NCBI GenBank assembly: GCA_021823945.1
Contig: JAKALW010000011.1
Coordinates: 1 to 11,820 of the forward strand
Reading direction: 5' to 3'
DNA: 11,820 nucleotides
Source of the DNA: Microcaldota archaeon
GTDB lineage: Archaea; Micrarchaeota; Micrarchaeia; Anstonellales; VGKX01
In this document: piece after piece, positions 5,299 to 10,347 of the stretch
Position numbering within the stretch: position 1 is the first letter of the stretch
Layout: each line of letters starts with the position of its first letter
Notes under the pieces: model-generated
Seen by the model: only the letters and a program-made list of their open reading frames with translations
What the model was told of the DNA's origin: nothing
Database searches by the model: none
Made by a program: the position numbers and the translations under genes

Positions 5299-5889
5299 TC
5301 ATTCCTCTTTCTTTTCCTTCTCCTCTTCGAGCGCCTCTAGGAAGCCGTCGCATTTCTTGCCTGCGATTTCGCATGCGCGGACTACCATTTCCCTCGGGCT
5401 TATCTGGGAGAACGACTCGACTTTGAACTCGAAGTTCCCCTTCTCGTCGTAAGAATAGCTCATGAGGCCAGGCTGGTGCCTTGCGTGCTCCCTGCCTGTC
5501 CCGAGCCTCGCCTTCCCCTCTATCCTGAGGTTCTGGCCTTCGCCGAGCCTGATTATCGGGATGTTCGGGTTTGACACCTTCACCTTGTCGTCAAAGCTCT
5601 TGAGGTCCTTTGAATACACTGTGCACGGCCCCTGGGAGTCGAGCGTGAAAAGTATTTCGTCCTTCTCGGTGTATGTCGGGGGCGTCGAGATTGGTATTAG
5701 GCCAATCCTGTGCGCTATGTACTCGTCGAACATGGACGTCCTGTTCTCGTACACGGTGACGCTCTGTATCGCGAACACCGGCACCTGGCCCATGCCGATT
5801 CTCCTGACCATGTTTGCAAAGGCGACGCTTGAATCCTTGAGCGTGAACTCAAGATGCGCGTCGTCCTCTTTTTTGATGGTGACTTTCAT
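5299..5889 (-). CDS. rpoD: DNA-directed RNA polymerase subunit D (Rpb3/alpha homologue)
   Basis: A 196-residue D subunit, which pairs with subunit L to nucleate polymerase assembly, as the bacterial alpha dimer does. The dimerisation domain has SVAFANMVRRIGMGQVPVFAI at 21-41 and HRIGLIPI at 60-67; the insertion domain contains GEGQNLRIEGKARLG at 116-130; the C-terminal helix is followed by an acidic Glu/Lys tail. The frame stays open far upstream, but that part is out-of-frame uS11 sequence. ATG at 5889, with GGTTGAT before it, matches the family N-terminus. Only three scattered cysteines (89, 173, 180) are present, and the ferredoxin-like iron-sulfur domain of some archaeal D subunits is lacking. 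It is 29 nt downstream of uS11. Confidence 0.96.
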   Translation of the reverse strand: MKVTIKKEDDAHLEFTLKDSSVAFANMVRRIGMGQVPVFAIQSVTVYENRTSMFDEYIAHRIGLIPISTPPTYTEKDEILFTLDSQGPCTVYSKDLKSFDDKVKVSNPNIPIIRLGEGQNLRIEGKARLGTGREHARHQPGLMSYSYDEKGNFEFKVESFSQISPREMVVRACEIAGKKCDGFLEALEEEKEKKEE

Positions 5890-5904
5890 AGGTATCAACC
5901 CGTA

Positions 5905-5920
5905 GAGGGAAATTTCCCTC
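5905..5920 (-). repeat. 16-nt perfect palindrome overlapping the uS11 stop
   Basis: GAGGGAAATTTCCCTC is a perfect palindrome whose first two bases are the last two of the uS11 stop TGA. As RNA it could fold as GAGGG/CCCTC with a 6-nt loop, 15 nt before rpoD. It may affect the uS11/rpoD junction. Confidence 0.5.
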
Positions 5921-6482
5921 AAACCCTTCTGCCCCTGTTTCCGCCCGGCCTCTTTGTCGTGTCGGTCGGGGTAGGCGTGACATCCTCGATTTTTCCGATG
6001 CGGATGCCCATCCTCGCAATGGACCTGACCACTGCCTGTGCGCCAGCGCCCGGGGTCTTGACCCCGTGCCCGCCAGGCGCGCGAATCATTATGTGGAGGC
6101 CGTTTATGCCCCTGTTCTTGATTTCGTTCACGACTTTCGACGCAGCCTGGATTGCAGCGTATGGCTTGCCTTCCTCGCGGTCGGACTTGACCATCATGCC
6201 GCCAGACGCCTTCGCAATCGTCTCTGCGCCCGAGATGTCCGTCACTGTTATGATTGTGTCGTTTTTCGAAGCGTATACGTGCGCGACTGCCCACTTCATT
6301 TCGCGCGGCTTCCTGTACTCCGGCACCGGCGCTGTTGCCTGCGCTTGCGGCGCGGGCGTTGCTGGTGCAGGCGTTGCCTGGACTGGCGCTGCCGTGGCCA
6401 CTGCAGGCTTTTCAGCCGGCGCCTCTTCGTCCTTTTTCTTCACCGCTGGCTTTTCCACGGCTTTTGCATCTTTTGAAGTCAT
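5919..6482 (-). CDS. rpsK: Small ribosomal subunit protein uS11 with long N-terminal extension
   Basis: A 187-residue uS11 of the 30S platform. The conserved fold starts near residue 63 ([23 protein letters not shown]). It includes [23 protein letters not shown] at 92-114 and [23 protein letters not shown] at 135-157, and ends with the basic, typical GGNRGRRV. Residues 1-58 are a Lys/Glu-rich and then Pro/Ala/Thr/Gln-rich segment that is not part of the family fold and should be disordered. An ATG four codons upstream exists, but GGTGAT five nt before the ATG at 6482 favours this start. It lies between uS4 and rpoD, the conserved archaeal order. Confidence 0.96.
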   Translation of the reverse strand: MTSKDAKAVEKPAVKKKDEEAPAEKPAVATAAPVQATPAPATPAPQAQATAPVPEYRKPREMKWAVAHVYASKNDTIITVTDISGAETIAKASGGMMVKSDREEGKPYAAIQAASKVVNEIKNRGINGLHIMIRAPGGHGVKTPGAGAQAVVRSIARMGIRIGKIEDVTPTPTDTTKRPGGNRGRRV

Positions 6483-6508
6483 AATAATCACCATTTGTCA
6501 AGGCATGG

Positions 6509-6520
6509 GGAGTTTACTCC
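6509..6520 (-). repeat. Small inverted repeat at the uS4 stop
   Basis: GGAG-TAAA-CTCC puts the uS4 stop TAA in the tetraloop of a 4-bp stem. It is weak alone and noted because it fits the pattern at neighbouring stops. Confidence 0.25.
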
Positions 6521-7089
6521 TTCGCCTCTGCAGGGGCTGCCGCCGCCTCTGCCTGTGGCGCGGCTTCGGCCTTCACAGGCTTTTTCGCGCCCTTCTGCTC
6601 GCGCACGACCTCGATTGAGATCGGCTTGAAATACGCTATAGTTGCTTCAAGTTCTACGGGAACAATGTAGCTTGGCGAGGTGACCTTCCTGCCGTTCACG
6701 GACACGAATCCGTGGACAATGAGCTGCCTTGCCTGCTTCGCTGTCCTTGCGAGCCCGCGCTTCAAAACGCGCGTCTGTAGCCTGCGCTCCAGGAAATCGC
6801 GCACGTCCAGCGTGAGAATCTTGTCGAGCGTGTCAACGTTTGTGCCGACGCCAAGTCTTGAAAGCTTGCCGAGGATTTTCTTTGACTCCTCGACTCCCCC
6901 TTCGCCCACTGACAAGAGCCTTCTCGACTCGTGCCTGAACTTCTTGAGCTCTGCAAGCGTCACCCACAGTTCGCGGATGTTCTTCAGCCCGTACTCGGTG
7001 ACGAGCTTGGACTCAGTTGAAATCCTGTCGGAATCCCACTGTTTCCTTGGCGTTTCGTATTTCCTTTTAAGTTTCCTTGGGTCTCCCAT
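6514..7089 (-). CDS. rpsD: Small ribosomal subunit protein uS4
   Basis: A 191-residue archaeal uS4, a primary 16S rRNA binder that organises the 5' domain of the small subunit. It opens with the archaeal signature MGDPRKLKRKYETPRKQW. An S4 RNA-binding domain lies at about 102-165 (ERRLQTRVLKRGLARTAKQA, then RQLIVHGFVSVNGRKVTSPSYIVP). Residues 166-191 are an Ala/Glu/Lys tail. There is no zinc-finger cysteine set, as usual for archaeal uS4. The ATG is preceded by GGTGG, just after the uS13 stop 9 nt upstream, so translation is probably coupled. Confidence 0.97.
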   Translation of the reverse strand: MGDPRKLKRKYETPRKQWDSDRISTESKLVTEYGLKNIRELWVTLAELKKFRHESRRLLSVGEGGVEESKKILGKLSRLGVGTNVDTLDKILTLDVRDFLERRLQTRVLKRGLARTAKQARQLIVHGFVSVNGRKVTSPSYIVPVELEATIAYFKPISIEVVREQKGAKKPVKAEAAPQAEAAAAPAEAKE

Positions 7090-7098
7090 TCAATCCAC

Positions 7099-7848
7099 CT
7101 ATTTTTTCGGCTCTGGTTTTGCAGCCGCTGGTGCTGCTTTAGGCGCCGCTGCCGCTTTGGGTGCTGCTGCACCCGCCGCTGGCTTTGCCGCGCCGGCCGG
7201 AGCTGCAGACGCCGCCTGTGCGGCCGCGCCTGTAGCCTGTGTTGCTGCCCCTCCTGCCTTGGCAAGGATTGATTTTCTCAGGACGCCGACTGTCATGCCA
7301 GTCCTGCCTGTGGTCCTGGTTCTCTGTCCCCTCACCTTCTGGCCATAGGAGAAGCGATAACCTTTCCATGTGTAAGCCGTCTTTTCGCGCTCAATGTCCT
7401 GCGCCGTAGTGAACATCAGGTCGGTGCTGATGAGGTGCCTGTCGCCGCCAAGCGACACGTCTTTCCTCCTGTTGAGCATGAAGACCGGCACGCCGTACTC
7501 GACCGGGTGGGTCATCATGTGCTCGATTTTCTGCATGTCCTGCTCTGAGAGCTCGCCGATAAGCGTGTTGGTCGGGACGTTGAGCTCATTGAAAGCCATT
7601 TTCGTGACTGCCATGCCGACTGCCTGGCCCATGCCCTTCACCCTCACGATTGCGCGCATGAGAGGAACGTCGCCTTTGATATCCCTGCCTGCAAGGCGGA
7701 CAATGCCCCTGAGCTCCTTGCCCGACGGGCCGACTGTCCTTTGCGCTGGCGCAGGTGCCGGCCTGCCCTTTGACTTTGAAATCGGGGCTGCGGCCTGCGG
7801 CTTTGCCTGTTCTGCTGGAACGTCATTTTTCTTTTGATCCTTTGCCAT
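7099..7848 (-). CDS. rpsM: Small ribosomal subunit protein uS13 with N- and C-terminal extensions
   Basis: A 249-residue uS13, which in the 30S head contacts the 50S subunit (bridge B1) and P-site tRNA. The core begins near residue 45 (ELRGIVRLAGRDIKGDVPLMRAI). It includes the helix-hairpin-helix KGMGQAVGMAV at 71-81 and ends with the basic motif RGQRTRTTGRTG at 173-184. Typical archaeal uS13 is about 150 residues. Here residues 1-40 are a Lys/Pro/Ala extension, and 198-249 is a tail composed almost entirely of Ala, Pro, Gly, Lys and Gln. GGTGAG three nt before the ATG supports the start. A TATA-like box between tRNA-Ser and this gene suggests a promoter for the uS13-rpoD block. Confidence 0.96.
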   Translation of the reverse strand: MAKDQKKNDVPAEQAKPQAAAPISKSKGRPAPAPAQRTVGPSGKELRGIVRLAGRDIKGDVPLMRAIVRVKGMGQAVGMAVTKMAFNELNVPTNTLIGELSEQDMQKIEHMMTHPVEYGVPVFMLNRRKDVSLGGDRHLISTDLMFTTAQDIEREKTAYTWKGYRFSYGQKVRGQRTRTTGRTGMTVGVLRKSILAKAGGAATQATGAAAQAASAAPAGAAKPAAGAAAPKAAAAPKAAPAAAKPEPKK

Positions 7849-7900
7849 TTTCTCACCGTGTGTTTAACGTAATTTTCTTTTCTTCAGTTTTCCCTTCTCT

Positions 7901-7913
7901 CTATATTTTGTAA
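7901..7913 (-). promoter_or_regulatory. TATA-like box for uS13
   Basis: TTACAAAATATAG lies between the 3' end of tRNA-Ser and uS13. It would place the start near 7880, about 30 nt before the ATG, followed by an A/G-rich leader. It would restart transcription after the tRNA. Confidence 0.45.
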
Positions 7914-7920
7914 ATTTGAA

Positions 7921-8032
7921 CGCCGGGAATGGGATTTGAACCCATAATCCCTTGCGGGAATACGCTTGCGCGTGGCGGGCGTAAATCCCTCCAATTCCAG
8001 GCGTACGCACTACCAGGTTATGCGATCCCGGC
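7921..8032 (-). tRNA. tRNA-Ser(GGA) with a 28-nt intron at 37/38
   Basis: Removing 7967-7994 leaves an 84-nt type II tRNA. Acceptor GCCGGGA/TCCCGGC, D-arm GCAT/GTGC with GG in the loop, anticodon stem TACGC/GCGTA with loop CTGGAAA (anticodon GGA, Ser), and a long variable arm TCCC-GCAA-GGGA. The T-stem ATGGG/CCCAT holds loop TTCAAAT. The discriminator is G, as expected for serine tRNA. CCA is not encoded. 5' exon 7995-8032; 3' exon 7921-7966. It lies between cbf5 and uS13 in the same direction. Confidence 0.94.
7967..7994 (-). other. tRNA-Ser intron at the canonical position
   Basis: The 28-nt intron follows A37. A one-base shift would give the same mature tRNA. The 5' bulge AAT, cut AA^T, and a TGG/CCA central helix can be drawn. 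The 3' side (seven unpaired bases against one) does not form a standard 3-nt bulge, so the bulge-helix-bulge is relaxed. The splice position rests mainly on tRNA anatomy. Confidence 0.8.
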
Positions 8033-8071
8033 ATTATCGTCAATCCATTTGTTGCTTCAGCTTCCCCTCGT

Positions 8072-8084
8072 TATCTTTTTATCT
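8072..8084 (-). promoter_or_regulatory. TATA-like box for tRNA-Ser
   Basis: AGATAAAAAGATA is centred about 46 nt upstream of the tRNA-Ser 5' end. A start about 25 nt downstream leaves a leader near 20 nt. It stands just after the hairpin chain that follows cbf5. Confidence 0.45.
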
Positions 8085-8085
8085 A

Positions 8086-8104
8086 CTTGCCCTGCGGGCA
8101 CAAG
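8086..8104 (-). repeat. Hairpin A of the cbf5 to tRNA-Ser chain
   Basis: CTTG/CAAG plus CCC/GGG with a 2-nt bulge and a 3-nt GCA loop. It shares the CTTG-n-CC/GG-n-CAAG outline with the hairpin at 5125-5153. Confidence 0.45.
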
Positions 8105-8125
8105 CAAAATGCCAAAGGCATTTTG
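8105..8125 (-). repeat. Hairpin B of the chain (AAAATGC stem)
   Basis: CAAAATGCC and GGCATTTTG form a perfect 9-bp stem with a 3-nt loop. It shares its stem word with hairpins around tRNA-Leu (5094-5124, 5152-5186). Confidence 0.6.
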
Positions 8126-8131
8126 GTGCGC

Positions 8132-8151
8132 CAAATCGCCGAAGCGATTTG
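8132..8151 (-). repeat. Hairpin C of the chain with UUCG tetraloop
   Basis: On the transcript CAAATCGC pairs with GCGATTTG around UUCG. This is the exceptionally stable C(UUCG)G tetraloop, present only on the minus-strand RNA. Confidence 0.65.
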
Positions 8152-8159
8152 AGCGAGTC

Positions 8160-8184
8160 TAAAAAAGTGTTTCACACTTTTTTA
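8160..8184 (-). repeat. Stop-codon-spanning hairpin of cbf5
   Basis: TAAAAAAGTGT and ACACTTTTTTA form a perfect 11-bp stem with a 3-nt GAA loop. The last cbf5 codons (Lys-Lys-Val) make the 5' arm and the stop TGA begins in the stem and runs into the loop. The 3' arm is a U-rich run, so it could act in termination. It closely resembles the hairpin at the end of cmk. Confidence 0.7.
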
Positions 8185-9122
8185 TGCGGCGGATAAACGC
8201 CCTGCTTCATTATCACCGCGTCCGTTGCCACGGCGACTCCTCTCCGCTCTGACTGCATCTGCCTTCCGTCCATCTTCGCAATCCCGAACGCCACCAGTTC
8301 CCCTTTCAGGGTCATTATGGCGACCTGCTCGTCCTTCCTGATTTCTCCGTCGAAGGACGCGATGCCCGGAATTGCGACAGGCGCGCCTTTGCATACGCTG
8401 TCCACGGCGCCGTCCGTAATCGTCACTTTCCTGCCAAACACAGCGGCTTCGGGCGGGAGCAATACTTCTCTGATTTTTTTCTCATCCCCACGCTCCCTGT
8501 ATTGCCAGGCTGCGTCGGAGACTTCCTGAAGGGTCCAGCACATGCCTTCCCCTATTTGGCCATATGACGTCCTTCTAAGCTCAATCATAGCCGCTCCGCC
8601 TATGACATTTCCTATGTCAGTGCAGAGCGTCCGGATGTAAGTTCCAGCCTCACATCCGACGGTAAAGAGAAAGTCCCTACCCTTAAATTCTGCAAGATTA
8701 AGGTAATAAACCTTTCTCTTGCGGGGCACTTTCCTCACGGCGGACATCTTTGGGGGAGTCTGTATGATTTCCCCGGTGAATTTTGCGAACATCTCCTTTA
8801 TTTTTTCAGCCGGAACTTCCTTTTCCGTCCTCATTATCCCGACATATTCCTTGTCGGGCCTGCCAAGGTGGCCTATGACTTTCGCGCCCTTCCCAACCCC
8901 AACGGGCAGGACCCCGGACACCTGTGGGTCTAATGTCCCGCCGTGTCCGGCTTTCTGCACGCCGAGGATTTTCCTGACAAACGCGCTTGCCTCGTGGCTT
9001 GATGGGCCGCACGGCTTGTCAAGGAAGATTATCCCGCATTCAAGCAGGCTTTCGACCTGCCTTTCCTGCGGGCCGCACCCGTATGCCGGGTCTGTTCTTT
9101 CCATGCGCCTTTCAATTATCAT
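8172..9122 (-). CDS. cbf5: rRNA pseudouridine synthase Cbf5 (TruB family)
   Basis: A 316-residue archaeal Cbf5, the catalytic subunit of the H/ACA ribonucleoprotein that converts uridine to pseudouridine in rRNA, also able to act on tRNA U55. GIIFLDKPCGPSSHE at 30-44 opens the catalytic domain. GHGGTLDPQVSGVLPV at 59-74 holds the catalytic Asp65. Conserved PPKMSAVRK (123-131) and YIRTLCTDIG (162-171, Arg164) follow. A PUA RNA-binding domain spans about 229-303. A GTG at 9137 is in frame, but it lies within the GGTGG Shine-Dalgarno, so the ATG at 9122 is taken. It lies 27 nt after eL14, with the Shine-Dalgarno touching a hairpin over the eL14 stop. tRNA-Ser follows. Confidence 0.96.
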   Translation of the reverse strand: MIIERRMERTDPAYGCGPQERQVESLLECGIIFLDKPCGPSSHEASAFVRKILGVQKAGHGGTLDPQVSGVLPVGVGKGAKVIGHLGRPDKEYVGIMRTEKEVPAEKIKEMFAKFTGEIIQTPPKMSAVRKVPRKRKVYYLNLAEFKGRDFLFTVGCEAGTYIRTLCTDIGNVIGGAAMIELRRTSYGQIGEGMCWTLQEVSDAAWQYRERGDEKKIREVLLPPEAAVFGRKVTITDGAVDSVCKGAPVAIPGIASFDGEIRKDEQVAIMTLKGELVAFGIAKMDGRQMQSERRGVAVATDAVIMKQGVYPPHKKV

Positions 9123-9133
9123 GTTTGCTGCCA

Positions 9134-9160
9134 CCAAAGGCCCAAATCCTCAGGCTTTGG
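9134..9160 (-). repeat. Hairpin over the eL14 stop and the cbf5 Shine-Dalgarno
   Basis: CCAAAG pairs with CTTTGG and, past one bulged C, CC pairs with GG: 8 bp with a 10-nt loop that starts with the eL14 stop TGA. The last two bases of the 3' arm are also the first bases of the GGTGG site of cbf5. Ribosomes finishing eL14 would open it, a plausible means of translational coupling. Confidence 0.5.
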
Positions 9161-9332
9161 AAACAACGGACGTCGGCTCGAGGTGCCTGATGGAGCACCT
9201 GACCGCCTTCTTGCCGTTCTCCTTCTTGACCTCGACAAAATTCTTGTCGATGATTTTCGTAATCGTCACTTTGTCGCCGGCGTCGTTCCCGGCCGTCTTT
9301 ACGCATACCCTTCCAACTTCGATTGCTGCCAT
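9150..9332 (-). CDS. rpl14e: Large ribosomal subunit protein eL14 (L14e), short form
   Basis: A 60-residue archaeal/eukaryotic eL14, a KOW-type SH3-like 50S protein. MAAIEVGRVCVKTAGNDAGDK and IIDKNFVEV at 27-35 are diagnostic, and RHLEPT at 49-54 is the end of the conserved barrel. Archaeal members usually run to 75-95 residues with a C-terminal helical part. Here the protein stops six residues after HLEPT, so that part is missing. Nine more codons are open upstream, but GGTGA five nt before the ATG at 9332 sets the start. It lies between cmk and cbf5, the usual archaeal order, 75 nt after cmk with two hairpins between. Confidence 0.94.
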   Translation of the reverse strand: MAAIEVGRVCVKTAGNDAGDKVTITKIIDKNFVEVKKENGKKAVRCSIRHLEPTSVVSKA

Positions 9333-9369
9333 ATTGTTCACCTTGCGAATATCATTCATTTTTCATCTA

Positions 9370-9392
9370 CTTGGCGCTCTCTTCGTGCCAAG
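9370..9392 (-). repeat. Hairpin between cmk and eL14
   Basis: CTTGGC and GCCAAG (6 bp perfect), extended inward by a G-U and a C-G pair to 8 bp, with a 7-nt loop. It directly follows the stop-spanning hairpin of cmk. Confidence 0.5.
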
Positions 9393-9394
9393 CC

Positions 9395-9418
9395 TGAAAA
9401 AGTATTTCTACTTTTTCA
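9395..9418 (-). repeat. Stop-codon-spanning hairpin of cmk with GAAA loop
   Basis: TGAAAAAGTA and TACTTTTTCA form a perfect 10-bp stem. On the transcript the loop is GAAA, a GNRA tetraloop. The cmk stop TAG ends at the loop's first base. The arm sequence and layout match the cbf5 hairpin at 8160-8184. Confidence 0.7.
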
Positions 9419-9938
9419 ACTCTCCTCCCTTCACGCGCGCAGCAGCGGTTATCATCTGCGCGAGCTGCTCAATGGAGAATTTTCCCGAATTCAGCGTTAT
9501 GTCGAATTCATTCCTGTCCTCGATGTCTATGCCGTACAGGGCGAGGTACCTCTTCCTGTTGTCCGCGTCCCTTTTCCTTATGTGCTCGAGCGCCGCGCGC
9601 TCGCCCATGCCGTCGCGGCCGGAAATCCTCGCCGCGCGCGTCTGGTCGGTCGCGTCAAGCCATACCCTCAGGTCCGGGTGCTTGACAATCCAGGGCCCAA
9701 GCCACGTCACGACGACACAGTCGCCTTTTGCGGCTTCGGACCTGATTATCTCGTCCATGTCCTTGTCAATGGCGGGGTTTGACGCCGCCTCTTTCTGGAT
9801 TTCCATCAATGTCTTGCCTGTTTTCTGGGCAAGAGTCTTGAATGAATGGCTCACGACCCTCAGGCCCAGGATTTGGGCTACGCGCTCGCCAACCGAGCTC
9901 TTGCCGCTCCCCGCCTTGCCTGATATCGCGATTATCAC
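9408..9938 (-). CDS. cmk: Cytidylate kinase, archaeal type
   Basis: A 176-residue kinase that phosphorylates CMP/dCMP using ATP. The N-terminal P-loop is GKAGSGKSS at 7-15 (MIIAISGKAGSGKSS). The nucleotide-binding core continues with an Asp- and Arg-rich lid-like stretch (LDATDQTRAARISGRDGM and RKRDADNRKRYLALYGIDIEDR), the archaeal Cmk pattern. Length is normal (170-190). It starts with GTG at 9938, preceded by GGTGA four nt upstream; no better ATG is present. It lies 25 nt after eL34 and before eL14, as in many archaea. The final Lys-Lys and the stop are inside a 10-bp hairpin. Confidence 0.95.
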   Translation of the reverse strand: MIIAISGKAGSGKSSVGERVAQILGLRVVSHSFKTLAQKTGKTLMEIQKEAASNPAIDKDMDEIIRSEAAKGDCVVVTWLGPWIVKHPDLRVWLDATDQTRAARISGRDGMGERAALEHIRKRDADNRKRYLALYGIDIEDRNEFDITLNSGKFSIEQLAQMITAAARVKGGELKK

Positions 9939-9963
9939 GCCGTCACCAATTTGTTTGGATTGC

Positions 9964-10341
9964 CTACTCCTTAGCCTTCTTGGCGGCGGCCCTCGGCTTT
10001 TTCGCCTTCTTCGGAGCCATGGCGGCCATCGCGCCCAAGACGTATTTCCTCAGCTCGATGTCGACGTCGTCCATCTTCATCGTGCCCTCCTTCACCCTTG
10101 AAGCGAAGGAAATCGCCATCTGCGCCTCCTTTGCCGTCAGGGCGCCGGCGAACTTCCTGTTTGGCCTGCGCATGCTTTTCGGCGTTGCGCGCGCGTTCGT
10201 AACAGCCTGCAATTTCTTGCCGGAGAACGCAGACAGCTGCGCGCCTTCCTTGTCGCGCCTTTCGTACCTTGTCGTGGAGCCCTTCATGGTCCTGACCTTT
10301 ATTCTCCTTACTGCCCTAGACCTGTTTTTTGGAAATGGCAT
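9964..10341 (-). CDS. rpl34e: Large ribosomal subunit protein eL34 (L34e), zinc ligands lost
   Basis: A 125-residue eL34, a 50S protein. The N-terminus MPFPKNRSRAVRRIKVRTMKG and the central RRPNRKFAGAL match the family, and the position between the EMC3-like gene and cmk is the conserved one. Canonical eL34 carries two cysteine pairs that bind zinc. This protein has no cysteine: by motif alignment the first pair is Ser37/Ser40 (LSAFSGKKL), and the second Thr69/Glu72 (LTAKEAQM). After residue about 85 there is a longer-than-usual C-terminus ending in a Lys/Ala-rich tail (109-125). GGGGTGA before the ATG supports the start and also holds the stop of the preceding gene. The fold is probably kept without zinc. 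Confidence 0.92.
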   Translation of the reverse strand: MPFPKNRSRAVRRIKVRTMKGSTTRYERRDKEGAQLSAFSGKKLQAVTNARATPKSMRRPNRKFAGALTAKEAQMAISFASRVKEGTMKMDDVDIELRKYVLGAMAAMAPKKAKKPRAAAKKAKE

Positions 10342-10347
10342 ATATTT

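Noticed and set aside
5890..6294. In-frame upstream extension of rpoD by 135 codons
   Set aside because: The added residues are uS11 coding sequence read out of frame; the family N-terminus begins at the ATG at 5889.
6300..6450. Alternative-frame Arg/Leu/Ala-rich frames on the plus strand opposite the uS11 extension
   Set aside because: They arise from the low-complexity G+C-rich coding of the Pro/Ala tail and have no independent support.
8086..8184. A CRISPR array or tandem repeat array
   Set aside because: The units are different palindromes of different lengths, without identical direct repeats or uniform spacers.
8719..10101. A 460-codon open frame on the plus strand
   Set aside because: It is antisense to cbf5, eL14 and cmk, all of which have clear family motifs, and its translation has no recognisable domain.
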